DNA of 64,000 bases from PMP191F sp047602185 (GCA_047602185.1 JASGHY010000001.1:186001-250000); one strand, 5' to 3'. Positions 9,509-18,142 are shown, counted from the stretch's first letter. Notes: generated from the sequence alone by a model not told the origin. Made by a program: numbers and translations.

Positions 9509-9874
9509 TTATTTGTGCAGATTGATTCTCAGATCCAGCAAGTTCAGGTTGGATTTGAGCGTAGAGGGCTTAAATGAAGAAGAAGCCACATTTACTTTGA
9601 TCTGCTGAGGCAAAATGTACACTGCGTTTCCTTTTTGATAGGTAACCAGCGTTTTGTACATCACGAGGTTGTTTTTACGCTCGCTGCTCAACAAATTGCT
9701 GCCCATATAAGAGGAACCGGATTTCAGACTTAATGTGAAACCGTTGGTAGTTCTGATAGGCGTAAATTCTGGTTTCAGGGGCTCAGACTTCCTCTTATCA
9801 CCACCTCCGCTACTGGCTACAGCTACTGCAACCGCCCCAATCATCGCACAACAGATGATTGATTTTTTAAGCAT
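9509..9874 (-). CDS. Small exported protein of unknown function
   Basis: 121 aa from ATG 9874. That start is preferred over the longer frame because it gives a clean signal peptide, MLKKSIICCAMIGAVAVAVA, then a Gly/Lys linker (SSGGGDKRK). A TAATTTTG -7 box lies about 40 bp upstream. The mature part is polar with alternating hydrophobic residues (NGFTLSLKSGSSYMG, YILPQQIKVNVASS), suggesting a small beta-rich periplasmic protein. Not recognised as a family. It is convergent with the gene at 8676 and divergent from the TPR gene. Confidence 0.6.
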   Translation of the reverse strand: MLKKSIICCAMIGAVAVAVASSGGGDKRKSEPLKPEFTPIRTTNGFTLSLKSGSSYMGSNLLSSERKNNLVMYKTLVTYQKGNAVYILPQQIKVNVASSSFKPSTLKSNLNLLDLRINLHK

Positions 9875-9915
9875 GTGGTTAAATTTTAGAGTAAAAGTCA
9901 TTTGCATAAGTATGG

Positions 9916-9923
9916 CAAAATTA
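9916..9923 (-). promoter_or_regulatory. -7 element for the 9509-9874 gene
   Basis: Minus-strand TAATTTTG, an exact TAnnTTTG match, 41 bp upstream of the chosen start; it supports the short reading of that gene. No convincing -33 TTG. Confidence 0.45.
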
Positions 9924-10165
9924 TTGAAAAAAACTGGAATTTTAACCCCTTTTTGTAAAATGATTAATACTCCTTTAACGATTGAAGATGCGGGAATGTT
10001 ACAAATTCCACAAAAAAAGTGTTGAATAACCCATATTAATCTACAAATTCCAATAATTACCTGATAATCAATTATAGGGCCACGACTTATACACACTGTG
10101 TCAATAAGAAAAAATTGGTGGCAGGGGTTTAAAAGAGTACTTTAGAATAACCACAATTTGAGCGC

Positions 10166-11590
10166 ATGAGAGATAATCCATTCCCACAGGACAAAGACGA
10201 GATCAGGAGGTTGGTAAAACAGTTTCAGAACCTGAAAGCAGGGCGCAGCAATTCCTTCCTGGATGAAGATGCCTTTGAAAAGATAATCGACCATTTTGAT
10301 GACGAAGAAGACCTGCCGCAGGCCCTTGAGGCGGCAGAGATGGGTATTGAACAATATCCCTATTCGGCTATGCTACTGGTTAAAAAAGCCGATTTACTGA
10401 TAGCTACACGACGTTATTACGAAGCACTGGAAATACTGGGCCATGCCGAGCTGCTGGACAGCAATGACATTAACCTGTACATCCTGAAGACAGACGCTTA
10501 CCTGGCGCTGGACCAGCAGGAAAAGGCTGTGCAGTTACTGGAAAATGCACTGGCCATGTTTGAAGGGCAGGAGCGCATAGAACTGCTGTTTGAACTGGCT
10601 GATGTGTACGACGACTACGAAGAGTTCGATAAAATATTTGATTGCCTGAAGCTGATCCTTGAGCAGGAGCCGGATAATGAAGAGGCCTTGTATAAAATAT
10701 GCTTCTGGACAGATTTTACAGGACGCAATGAAGAAAGCATCAGGCTGCACCAGCAGATCATTGATGAATGTCCCTATTGCGAGCTGGCATGGTTTAACCT
10801 TGCTGCCGCTTACCAAGGCCTGAAGCTTTACGAAAAAGCAATTGATGCTTATAAATACGCGGTAGTAATTGATGAGAAGTTTGATTTTGCTTACCGCAAT
10901 ATGGGCGATGCGTATATCCGCCTGCGCAAGTACAAGGATGCCATCGAAGCACTTGAAAAAGTACTTGAATTAACAAGGCCTGAAGATGTGATCTATGAAG
11001 CCATTGGCCATTGTTATGATAAGATGAAGAATTATGCACAGGCCCGCTTCTATTATCGTAAAGCATCACATCTCAGCCAGGAAGACAGTAAGCTCTATTA
11101 CAAAATTGCCTGCACTTATATCAACGAGCAGCAATGGGTAATGGCGATCAAGCAACTGGAAACAGCCATGCAGATCCATCGTTTACAGCCGGAATATAAC
11201 CTGGCTATGGGCGAATGTAAAATGCAGCTGGGTGAATATAAAGAAGCTATTCAGTATTTCTCTAATGTGGTGCGCCAGCGGCCGCGCAATGTATCCAGTT
11301 GGCAGGCATTGATCCGTTGCCTGTATCATGGAGAGTTTTATGAAGAAGCGCTGGAGCAGGTAAAAGCAGCTATTAATATCACTGATAAAAAGCCGGTATT
11401 TCTTTTCTACATGAGCGCTATCTGTTTTGCGCTGGGCAAATCCAAAGAAGCCCTGTTGCAACTGGAAAGAGCTATGAATGCAGCGCCACGCCTGCTGAAA
11501 AAGCTGGTAGAACTGAATCCTGCATTGTTGCGTCATCAACAGGTTATTGACCTGGTAGCACGTTACAAACGCAGCAAATCCGGTAAATAG
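10166..11590 (+). CDS. Tetratricopeptide-repeat protein
   Basis: 474 aa, built almost entirely of TPR helix pairs from about residue 50 to 440. Examples are YSAMLLVKKADLLIATRRYYEALEIL, ELAWFNLAAAYQGLKLYEKAI and DFAYRNMGDAYIRLRKYKDAI, each with the W/L-G-Y-A-F/Y-A-P style spacing and roughly ten units in all. No signal peptide or membrane helix, so probably a cytoplasmic scaffold. The N-terminus is acidic and lacks a recognisable catalytic domain. TPR proteins of this layout are common in Chitinophagaceae with no assigned role; context gives no partner. Confidence 0.85.
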   Translation: MRDNPFPQDKDEIRRLVKQFQNLKAGRSNSFLDEDAFEKIIDHFDDEEDLPQALEAAEMGIEQYPYSAMLLVKKADLLIATRRYYEALEILGHAELLDSNDINLYILKTDAYLALDQQEKAVQLLENALAMFEGQERIELLFELADVYDDYEEFDKIFDCLKLILEQEPDNEEALYKICFWTDFTGRNEESIRLHQQIIDECPYCELAWFNLAAAYQGLKLYEKAIDAYKYAVVIDEKFDFAYRNMGDAYIRLRKYKDAIEALEKVLELTRPEDVIYEAIGHCYDKMKNYAQARFYYRKASHLSQEDSKLYYKIACTYINEQQWVMAIKQLETAMQIHRLQPEYNLAMGECKMQLGEYKEAIQYFSNVVRQRPRNVSSWQALIRCLYHGEFYEEALEQVKAAINITDKKPVFLFYMSAICFALGKSKEALLQLERAMNAAPRLLKKLVELNPALLRHQQVIDLVARYKRSKSGK

Positions 11591-11808
11591 TTGAATGCTT
11601 TTATTCAATTATTTAAGAATGTTTTAATGTGTAGCCTGCTGTACCCTCACTGACTACATGGTTTCATCTTATTTACTGGTTTCATTTATCTGGTCCGATG
11701 CATAGATGGCAGTCTCTACAGAGGCTGTTGTCGGTATTATTGGTGCCGGATAAATGGAATTTATTTTTTTAATACAGCCCGTGCAAAGGTTATAAGGGAA
11801 TGTTCTTA

Positions 11809-11836
11809 TTGCTATTGAAATAGTTCCCTATTTTTG
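11809..11836 (+). promoter_or_regulatory. Promoter of the comA-aroE operon
   Basis: TTG at 11809-11811 and TATTTTTG at 11829-11836, spacing 17, 35 bp before ATG 11872. Confidence 0.7.
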
Positions 11837-11871
11837 CGCCGGTTAAAAATTGTTGTACTAAAATCCAAGTG

Positions 11872-12636
11872 ATGAATTTCAACCTCAGCCAGATTCCGGA
11901 ACGAATTCAAAGACCACGCAGCAATGGTATTACAATGGTAATGGACAAAGGTCTCAGTTATGCAGAGGCTCAGAATTTTTTAAGCGTATCGGAACCACAT
12001 GTTGATATTGTGAAACTCGGTTTTGGAACTTCATTTGTAACGCCCAATCTCCGCAAAAAAATTGAACTGTACCAGGAGCATAACCTTCCCGTGTACTTTG
12101 GTGGTACTTTGTTTGAAGCCTTCCTGATCCGTGATCAGTTTGAGGATTATATCAGTGTTTGTAAAGATTATGGCATTACTTATATGGAGGTGAGCGATGG
12201 CTCTATCACAATTCCCCATGCAGAGAAATGCGGTTATATAGAGAAACTTACCAAATATGGCACCGTACTAAGTGAGGTGGGAAGTAAAGATGCCGCACAC
12301 ATCATTCCTCCTTACAAATGGATTGAACTGATGCGCGCTGAATTGAATGCCGGTTCTACATACGTAATTGCAGAAGCACGTGAGGCTGGTAACGTAGGTA
12401 TTTACCGTGGAACAGGAGAGGTGAGAGAAGGTCTTGTACAGGAGATCCTGACACAGATACCCGGTGAAAAAATATTATGGGAAGCTCCCCAGAAAGCACA
12501 GCAGCTATACTTTATTGAACTGCTGGGCTGTAATGTAAACCTCGGCAATATTGCTCCTACAGAAGTAATTCCTTTAGAGGCAATGCGTATTGGTTTACGT
12601 GGCGATACATTCAATTTGTTTCTTGATAAAAAGTAG
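11872..12636 (+). CDS. comA: Phosphosulfolactate synthase family protein (ComA-like)
   Basis: The family adds sulfite to phosphoenolpyruvate to give (R)-phosphosulfolactate, the first step of coenzyme M synthesis in methanogens. 254 aa TIM-barrel protein. Visible are NGITMVMDKGLSY near the start (catalytic Lys region), VDIVKLGFGTSF, VYFGGTLFEAF, YMEVSDGSI, VLSEVGSKD, YVIAEAREAGNVGIY and NLGNIAP. ATG 11872 is preferred over the overlapping GTG at 11869. Seven bp separate it from aroE, so the two form an operon. No coenzyme M genes are nearby. In a sulfonolipid-making bacterium the product could feed sulfolactate or cysteate; that is inference. Confidence 0.85.
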   Translation: MNFNLSQIPERIQRPRSNGITMVMDKGLSYAEAQNFLSVSEPHVDIVKLGFGTSFVTPNLRKKIELYQEHNLPVYFGGTLFEAFLIRDQFEDYISVCKDYGITYMEVSDGSITIPHAEKCGYIEKLTKYGTVLSEVGSKDAAHIIPPYKWIELMRAELNAGSTYVIAEAREAGNVGIYRGTGEVREGLVQEILTQIPGEKILWEAPQKAQQLYFIELLGCNVNLGNIAPTEVIPLEAMRIGLRGDTFNLFLDKK

Positions 12637-12643
12637 TGACACC

Positions 12644-13405
12644 ATGAGGCGTTTCGGCCTGCTTGGCTATCCGCTGAGCCATTCTTTTTCCAAAGGATAT
12701 TTTACTGAGAAGTTTGCGAATGAGCAGATAGCTGATTGTATGTATGAGAATTTCCCTATTCCTGATATCAGTGAACTGGCAGGAATTCTGGAACAACATA
12801 CAGACCTCGCAGGATTGAATGTGACCATTCCTTACAAAGAAAAAGTAATCCCTTTTTTACACGTACAAAGCGAAGCAGTGCAGCAGGTAGGCGCCTGTAA
12901 TTGCATTGATATCCGCAACGGCATACTGACCGGTTACAATACCGATGTAACCGGTTTTGAATTGTCTATGCGCCCATTGTTGCTGCCACATCATCGTAAA
13001 GCGCTGGTATTAGGTACCGGTGGTGCTGCTAAAGCTGTTCATTTTGTATTGAATAAGCTGGGTATTGATTACCTGGAAGTATCACGTACGCCAACGCAGG
13101 ATAAAAACGATCTTACAGAAAGTTGCATCGCCTACGAACAGGTAACCTCTGCATTGTTGCAAACCCATCACCTGCTGATAAATACAACCCCTCTTGGCAT
13201 GTATCCCAATGCGGATACTTTTCCTCCTTTGCCATATGCAGCATTAACTCCGCAGCATTATTTATTTGACCTGGTGTATAACCCGGCAGTTACTGCCTTT
13301 TTACAAAAGGGCATCGATAATGGCGCTCAGGTAAAAAATGGAGCTGATATGCTGGTGATCCAGGCAGAAGAAAGCTGGAAGATCTGGAACAGGAAGGAAG
13401 TGTAG
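12644..13405 (+). CDS. aroE: Shikimate dehydrogenase
   Basis: NADPH-dependent reduction of 3-dehydroshikimate to shikimate in chorismate synthesis. 253 aa from ATG 12644 (MRRFGLLGYPLSHSFS, the canonical N-terminus with the substrate-binding SHSFS serines). The longer frame from 12590 overlaps comA and is rejected. The catalytic Lys is in NVTIPYKEKVIPF (about residue 67), GYNTDVTGF provides the substrate Asp, the Rossmann loop is LVLGTGGAAKAV (about 121-132), and NTTPLGMYP is present. Second gene of the comA-aroE operon; no terminator is visible before the repeat island that follows. Confidence 0.96.
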   Translation: MRRFGLLGYPLSHSFSKGYFTEKFANEQIADCMYENFPIPDISELAGILEQHTDLAGLNVTIPYKEKVIPFLHVQSEAVQQVGACNCIDIRNGILTGYNTDVTGFELSMRPLLLPHHRKALVLGTGGAAKAVHFVLNKLGIDYLEVSRTPTQDKNDLTESCIAYEQVTSALLQTHHLLINTTPLGMYPNADTFPPLPYAALTPQHYLFDLVYNPAVTAFLQKGIDNGAQVKNGADMLVIQAEESWKIWNRKEV

Positions 13406-13640
13406 GGCACAAGACTCAAGGAAATTCAGTTGACAAGTTGAGAAGTTAACAAGGCCGACAAGTACGAAAGGTGAAAATATCGAATGTTGAATTTCGAAGG
13501 AAAGACTGAGTTAAAGAACCCGAAACATCAAACCCGAAACCCGGAACAGTCTCACGACTGACGATTCACGTCTCACGACAAGCATTGACTATTCACTTGT
13601 TTCCTCCGCTCACATTCTCAACACGACTCCCTTCCTGTCG
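13406..13640. repeat. Heptad-repeat island between aroE and the MFS gene
   Basis: Ordered words: AAGACTCAAGGAAA, GTTGACAAGTTGAGAAGTT, ATATCGAATGTTGAATTTCG (about 13486-13505), AAAGAACCCGAAAC twice (about 13512 and 13538), then TCACGACTGACGATTCACG (about 13553-13571) and ATTGACTATTCACTTG. Units repeat every 7 bp with a drifting consensus. Just after, ACACGACTCCC and GAATGTCGTGTTT near 13622-13668 form a loose dyad (AACACGAC / GTCGTGTT). No terminator. Confidence 0.75.
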
Positions 13641-13735
13641 TAAAGGCCCCTTCAGAATGTCGTGTTTGCACCTTTTGTATGTCCGAAAATGATAATAAGT
13701 TTGAATGATGCCCGAGGGTGTCACATTATCATTGC

Positions 13736-15265
13736 ATGGAAACAGCTTTATCTGCTACGTATAACCGTAAGGCAGGACGCAAAGAATGGATTGGTCTTGC
13801 GGTACTGGCTTTGCCCGCTTTACTTGTTTCGATGGACATGACAGTGATCTACCTGGCTGTACCGGCTATCACAGCAAGCCTGAAACCCGGCAGTGCTCAA
13901 TTACTATGGATCACTGATATTTTTGGCTTTATGGAAGCCGGCTTTCTGATCTCCATGGGTACATTGGGCGACAGGATTGGTCGTAAAAAACTGCTGCTGA
14001 CAGGAGCCATATTATTTACCCTCGCTTCTGTTCTTACTGCTTTTGCCGCTACTGCCTCTATGTTAATTGCAGCCCGTGCTTTGCTGGGTATTACCGGAGC
14101 CACCTTGTTACCGTCTACGCTTTCATTAATACGCAACCTGTTTCATGACGATAAGCAAAGAACATTTGCCATAGGTATCTGGACTACCTGTTTTTCTGCC
14201 GGTACTATGCTGGGGCCATTTGCCGGGGGGTATTTATTAACGCACTTCTGGTGGGGATCTGTCTTTTTGATGGGTGTTCCTGTGATGATACTTTTACTCG
14301 TCCTTGCCCCTCGTTTGCTGCCGGAATCACGCTCACAGGAAGCTGGTAGGTTTGATCTGCCCAGTGTTGGACTATTGATTATTGCCACGCTTTCTGTTGT
14401 ATATGGAATAAAATGTATGGCAGAAGATGGGGTAACATGGTTGCCGTTTGTTGCCATAATATCCGGGTTGATATTAGGTGTTTTCTTCCTCCGCAGGCAA
14501 AAAGAATTAAATAGCCCGCTTATTGATCTTAGTTTGTTCCGGGTGCCTGCATGGAATGCTGCATTAGGAGCATTAATGGTTTCGTTATTCAGCTGGACAG
14601 GTATGCTGTTGCTGGTAACACAATACCTGCAGTTGGTACTGGATATAAATCCTTTCAGGGCCGGACTGCTGACAATGCCCGGTTCATTATCAAGTGTTGT
14701 GTTTTGTATGCTGGCCCCAGTATTGGCTCGTAAAACCGGCCGTAAACAAGGCATTGTTGCCGGTCTGCTTACATTGGCGGCGGGTATTGCATCACTTGCA
14801 TTTACTGAAATAAACAGCGGTATTACAATAACCATAATTGCAACAATATTGATTTCCGCCGGCTGTGGAACCGTAGTAACCCTCGGGACAGATTTCGTTA
14901 TCGGAGGGGTACCTACTGACAGGGTTGGCAGTGCCGCCGGCATTTCTGAAACAAGCACAACACTGGGCAGTGCTTTAGGTGTTGCATTGCTTGGTAGTAT
15001 CTGGACAGCAGGTTACCGGCATGCGATGTTCAGTGTCTCTGTAGGCCAGGTAGACGCCGTTCAGGCAGATATTGTGCGCAATACATTGGGTGGGGCTTTA
15101 GCAGTAGCAAAACAATTGCCTCATCGTGAAGCTGCTTTACTGATTGGTACAGCACGCAATGCGTTTGTATCTTCATTTCATATTACAACATTAGTGTGTA
15201 CCGGCATAGTAATATTAACAGCCGTAGTAGTGTGGAAGGCGCTGAGGATAAATCGTGAGTCGTGA
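13736..15265 (+). CDS. MFS exporter, DHA2 (EmrB/QacA, SmvA-like) family
   Basis: Proton-driven multidrug efflux, probably of lipophilic cations; inner membrane, 14 predicted helices. 509 aa from ATG 13736 (a GTG at 13718 would add six residues). The first helix carries SMDMTVIYLAVPAI (the D-x-T motif typical of DHA2), followed by TDIFGFMEAGF, motif A as GTLGDRIGRKK (about 79-89), and motif C-like GPFAGGYL. The closest well-known relatives by motif are SmvA and QacA; the substrate cannot be read from sequence. No TetR/MarR regulator is adjacent. Confidence 0.88.
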   Translation: METALSATYNRKAGRKEWIGLAVLALPALLVSMDMTVIYLAVPAITASLKPGSAQLLWITDIFGFMEAGFLISMGTLGDRIGRKKLLLTGAILFTLASVLTAFAATASMLIAARALLGITGATLLPSTLSLIRNLFHDDKQRTFAIGIWTTCFSAGTMLGPFAGGYLLTHFWWGSVFLMGVPVMILLLVLAPRLLPESRSQEAGRFDLPSVGLLIIATLSVVYGIKCMAEDGVTWLPFVAIISGLILGVFFLRRQKELNSPLIDLSLFRVPAWNAALGALMVSLFSWTGMLLLVTQYLQLVLDINPFRAGLLTMPGSLSSVVFCMLAPVLARKTGRKQGIVAGLLTLAAGIASLAFTEINSGITITIIATILISAGCGTVVTLGTDFVIGGVPTDRVGSAAGISETSTTLGSALGVALLGSIWTAGYRHAMFSVSVGQVDAVQADIVRNTLGGALAVAKQLPHREAALLIGTARNAFVSSFHITTLVCTGIVILTAVVVWKALRINRES

Positions 15266-15790
15266 ATCATCAGTCAATGTCGTTTAGTTAGTGGCTGGAG
15301 AAGACACCAGCTATGGGCACGTCCCCCCGGCGGGTGTCCCCACCCGCCGGAATGAAAGATCTTAACTAAACAACATTGAATCATCAGTCGTGAGGGGCTG
15401 TCCGTGAAAAGTGAATACAGGCTGCGAGCTTTGAGCTCCGAGCGGCGAGCAAATACAAGTTGGCAGTTGGCAATTCGCAGTTGTGCCTTTCAGGCATCAT
15501 ACTTCCGACTTCCTGCATCTGCTTATTTGTATTTTCCTTCGAAATTCGATATTCAAGATTCTACATTTGTTATTAATCCTTGTCTTTCACTTTTTCATTC
15601 CTTATTTCTAATTCCTAATTCCACATTTCTGTATTTCACTTACAAAATATAACTTATAACCTGTTCTCAGCGTTAGGCGTTCAGCCTTACTTATAACTTA
15701 AAACCTACAACCTGTCTTTCTTTTCCAACTTGCGGACTTGTATTTGCTAACAGCTAAAACCTAATACCTGACTCCTGTGTTCTTTCGCTT
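15253..15790. repeat. Heptad-repeat island between convergent genes
   Basis: Contains CGTGAGTCGTGAATCATCAG (reverse of the CTCACGA word), the inserted element at 15263-15389, then the GAGCNNN module (about 15427-15451), GTTGGCA module (about 15463-15482), reversed CGAAATTCGATATTC (15540-15554), CTTATTTCTAATTCCTAATTCC, TATAACTTATAACC (about 15649-15662), GCGTTAGGCGTTCAGC (15670-15685) and TATAACTTAAAACC. Forward and reverse modules are mixed, as if assembled from two oppositely oriented islands. A frame of 82 codons here is repeat translation, not a gene. Confidence 0.75.
15263..15389. mobile_element. MITE-like element with 13-bp flanking direct repeats
   Basis: Terminal inverted repeats CAATGTCGTTTAGTTA (15275-15290) and TAACTAAACAACATTG (15363-15378), one mismatch. 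The exact direct repeat TGAATCATCAGTC occurs on both sides (15263-15275 and 15377-15389), as a target-site duplication would. The cargo is two hairpins: GCTGG / CCAGC near 15292-15313, and a perfect CCGGCGGGTG / CACCCGCCGG stem with a TCCC loop near 15327-15350. No ORF. The end sequence is shared with the element at 33213-33392. Confidence 0.55.
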
Positions 15791-16675
15791 TCATCTACCT
15801 GCTGCCTGGAGCTTCGTAATTTTCAGGTTTACAGGAGTGATCGTATATCCCTGTTGCTGATAGTAATCCAGCAGACCGTCGCCGGGAGCAAGTACATGGT
15901 CCATGCCGGCAGCAAGGAAGTTATGGGTGCTGCTCTTATTGGCGATGAGCTTTTTCCAGCTGTTGTTTCTCTCCCTTATCAATGCATCATAGTCAAGATC
16001 TTCCGGAGTACCTATATGCTTTTTAAGATAACAGGTATCCTGTTGCAGATAGGCCTGTTTTATCTGGCTGTTGATGTTTTGGGTATGCTCATAATTTTGC
16101 GTCAGCCATGCGGGAGAGTAGATATCGCGTAGTTTATGAAATGCATTGACAATACTATCTGCATGATCAAGTGCTACGATCTTCTTCCTGTAATGCTTTG
16201 CTTTCTGAATAACCAGGTCATCCAGTTTTACCAGCTTCTGATCAGGATTATAGGAAAGATGGTAGAGCATGAAATACGGAATGAACCTGTAGTGGCTTCT
16301 CAGCTTTTTCCGGGAGATGTTCAGTTGCTTTGTGTAGAAGGATTCAATCAGCTTCAACTCTGCTGGTGGTACAAAGTCTGAAAGCTTTTTGTCATTTTCG
16401 AAGTAAACAGCCTTGGCTGCTCTTGACAGATCATGTCTGAAATTGCGATTACTGCTGTCATTGAACAAGGGTTCCACAAATACCACTTTGGAAGCAGCAA
16501 CCAGGGAATCGAGCATGGGGTCATGTGCAAAGTATTTTCTTTCCATGACATGCATAGTGCCCAACACCCATGTAACAGTGTCTTTTCGGGCGCTTTCACA
16601 TTTGTATAATAACTGGGTTGAAGCATTGCCGGTAAACAGGAGTAGTATAGAGAAGATTAAAACCGGTTGCTTCAT
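15791..16675 (-). CDS. TraB/GumN family protein, exported
   Basis: Putative metal-dependent hydrolase of the TraB/GumN/PrgY superfamily; physiological role in bacteria unsettled. About 294 aa from ATG 16675 (MKQPVLIFSILLLFTG), which gives a better signal peptide than ATG 16684. Family motifs: WVLGTMHVMERKYF near the mature N-terminus (GxxH), VFVEPLF in the Glu-containing second motif, and the C-terminal LAAGMDHVLAPGDGLLDYYQQQGY (GxxH plus GLL...GY). The two GxxH motifs and the Glu are thought to form the active site, and all are present. It lies 18 bp downstream of the thioesterase gene on the same strand, so likely cotranscribed. Confidence 0.85.
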   Translation of the reverse strand: MKQPVLIFSILLLFTGNASTQLLYKCESARKDTVTWVLGTMHVMERKYFAHDPMLDSLVAASKVVFVEPLFNDSSNRNFRHDLSRAAKAVYFENDKKLSDFVPPAELKLIESFYTKQLNISRKKLRSHYRFIPYFMLYHLSYNPDQKLVKLDDLVIQKAKHYRKKIVALDHADSIVNAFHKLRDIYSPAWLTQNYEHTQNINSQIKQAYLQQDTCYLKKHIGTPEDLDYDALIRERNNSWKKLIANKSSTHNFLAAGMDHVLAPGDGLLDYYQQQGYTITPVNLKITKLQAAGR

Positions 16676-16693
16676 AAGTACCATGTATTGATT

Positions 16694-17128
16694 TTATACG
16701 GCGGTTAGCTTTTCCTTTACCTCTTCCGGTACAGCTACCACTTTCTTCAGGTCATAATTATAACAAACAATACCGGTTTTTGCAACAGCAACGGTAATCG
16801 TTTTGCCATTGCTTTCTTTTTCCAGTTTATAATAGAGATCAAAAGATATTTTGGAAAAATCACCTGCAGCTACAGATACTTTCACCATGTCGCCATAAAA
16901 CAGTTCGTTCTTATATTCAATGCCAACATCACTCATAATAATACCCGTGCCTGCCATTTTTAATTCACTGTATCCAAAATGTTGCAGGAACTGAACACGT
17001 GCTTCGTGGATCATTGAGAGCACAGTATCATTGCCTACATGACCACCATAGTTAATGTCAGTAATACGAACAGGAATATTTGCTGAGAATATAAAAGAGG
17101 AAGGGATATCTATTTTAATGCGGGCCAT
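16694..17128 (-). CDS. Hotdog-fold acyl-CoA thioesterase (4HBT family)
   Basis: 144 aa, usual for single-hotdog YbgC/4HBT enzymes that hydrolyse acyl-CoA or aryl-CoA thioesters. The catalytic region reads VRITDINYGGHVGNDTVLSMIHEARVQFL: Asp near residue 23 and the GGHVGN loop correspond to the DxxxxGHVNN active-site motif. A central beta region (GIIMSDVGIEYKNELFYGDMV) and a final helix complete the fold. Substrate unknown. Probably in an operon with the downstream TraB-like gene. Confidence 0.82.
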   Translation of the reverse strand: MARIKIDIPSSFIFSANIPVRITDINYGGHVGNDTVLSMIHEARVQFLQHFGYSELKMAGTGIIMSDVGIEYKNELFYGDMVKVSVAAGDFSKISFDLYYKLEKESNGKTITVAVAKTGIVCYNYDLKKVVAVPEEVKEKLTAV

Positions 17129-17157
17129 AAGTTGTATGATTGGTAATGCAAGATACG

Positions 17158-17270
17158 GGTAAAGGTATAAGGTTTAAAGTTTAAAGTGCTGCAATGGCTG
17201 GTTGTTGAGTGTACTCAGGTATCTTAAAGGTTAAGCACCTTATACCTTAAACTTTATACTTTAAACCTGG
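17158..17270. repeat. Inverted pair of heptad arrays
   Basis: AAGGTAT/AAGGTTT/AAAGTTT units (about 17162-17188) face CCTTATA/CCTTAAA/CTTTATA/CTTTAAA units (about 17238-17267), each stepping by 7 bp and nearly complementary. The RNA could fold into a long A-U-rich stem with a 50-nt loop. It lies between the minus-strand anti-sigma gene and the thioesterase gene. Confidence 0.6.
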
Positions 17271-17271
17271 C

Positions 17272-18141
17272 TTATTGATTTTCCTGGAGGATGCTATTGA
17301 GCTCTGCAATATCGAGAAAGTTGGTAGCAGAGGGGATAAAGGATACACGCTGCATTAATTTATTCCGCCATTCGTGGAAACGGTTTTTCCATATGATATC
17401 TTCCAGGCTGCTGCCCGGTTCGCCATCATTGCTGAGATTGGAAAGCATGCGGAAGAAACGTGATGAAATGCGTGTCTGGTCGCCATTGGGACCTGTAACG
17501 GTAATATAGTTGTGGTCGCCGTTGGTAAGTAGTTGCTGATCCAGTACAATGTTGCCATTGCTATCACGGATAGGAGGGGCGTCTACTTCTGTTACTTTAT
17601 TAGTTACTTCCGCAGGGCGAACCGTTAAGCCTGCGTAGTCAATATTAGCAGGTTCATCAGTATCATAGTATGCAGTAGTAACAGCATTGGCAACTGTACC
17701 GGGTGAAGTAGTTGCAGAAGCTCCTAAACTTTTGCGGGTGCCGCTAATAGCCGCTGCTAATGCAAGAGCAGGTTTTTGTGTGTTTGATGGTGTAACTGCT
17801 GCCGGTAAACTGGCGGCAGTAGTTGCCGGAGTTGTCTGTGGCGGATTGCTGTTATAGTTAAATGCAATCCAGGTAATGGCAATAACTGCCGCCGCAGCAG
17901 CAATAGCCACTCCTATTCTGCGAAAGGGAATAATACGTGCAGGAGCCTCAGGCGCTAATTCTTTGCTGATAAACTGCCAGGCTTCAGCAGGCGGGGGAGT
18001 TTCGTAATTGTATAGCTTGTGCGATAGCCGCATCTCCTGCACATCCTCACCCACAGGTAGCTGTGAAGCTATCTGCTCCCACGTGTCCGGGGGAGGGGTT
18101 ACCTGCAGATTGGTAAGGCGATCTTGTGCGGAGCCATGCAT
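17272..18141 (-). CDS. Putative anti-sigma factor, single-pass membrane protein
   Basis: 289 aa; not a recognised FecR type. The N-terminal cytoplasmic part holds two copies of a PPPxxxWxxIxxxL motif (about 15-29 TPPPDTWEQIASQLP and 48-63 TPPPAEAWQFISKEL), a layout seen in Bacteroidota anti-sigma proteins. One membrane helix (about 75-94, Ala/Ile-rich after RRIG) is followed by an Ala/Thr/Pro-rich periplasmic linker and a polar C-terminal region. Its start lies one base after the sigma factor stop (TAATATG), implying translational coupling. The role is inferred from position and topology; no ligand-sensing domain is recognised. Confidence 0.7.
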   Translation of the reverse strand: MHGSAQDRLTNLQVTPPPDTWEQIASQLPVGEDVQEMRLSHKLYNYETPPPAEAWQFISKELAPEAPARIIPFRRIGVAIAAAAAVIAITWIAFNYNSNPPQTTPATTAASLPAAVTPSNTQKPALALAAAISGTRKSLGASATTSPGTVANAVTTAYYDTDEPANIDYAGLTVRPAEVTNKVTEVDAPPIRDSNGNIVLDQQLLTNGDHNYITVTGPNGDQTRISSRFFRMLSNLSNDGEPGSSLEDIIWKNRFHEWRNKLMQRVSFIPSATNFLDIAELNSILQENQ

Positions 18142-18142
18142 A

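Noticed and set aside
9735..10025. 96-codon plus frame opposite the small exported protein
   Set aside because: The minus frame has a clean signal peptide and a promoter; the plus frame has neither.
14143..14958. 271-codon minus-strand frame opposite the MFS gene
   Set aside because: Antisense of a clear 14-helix transporter; no promoter, no recognisable domain.
15404..15652. 82-codon plus frame in the 15.3-15.8 kb gap
   Set aside because: Translation of heptad-repeat DNA; no signal beyond repeat-encoded patterns. The same applies to small frames at 33015-33266, 36396-36632, 25370-25606 and 60718-60927.
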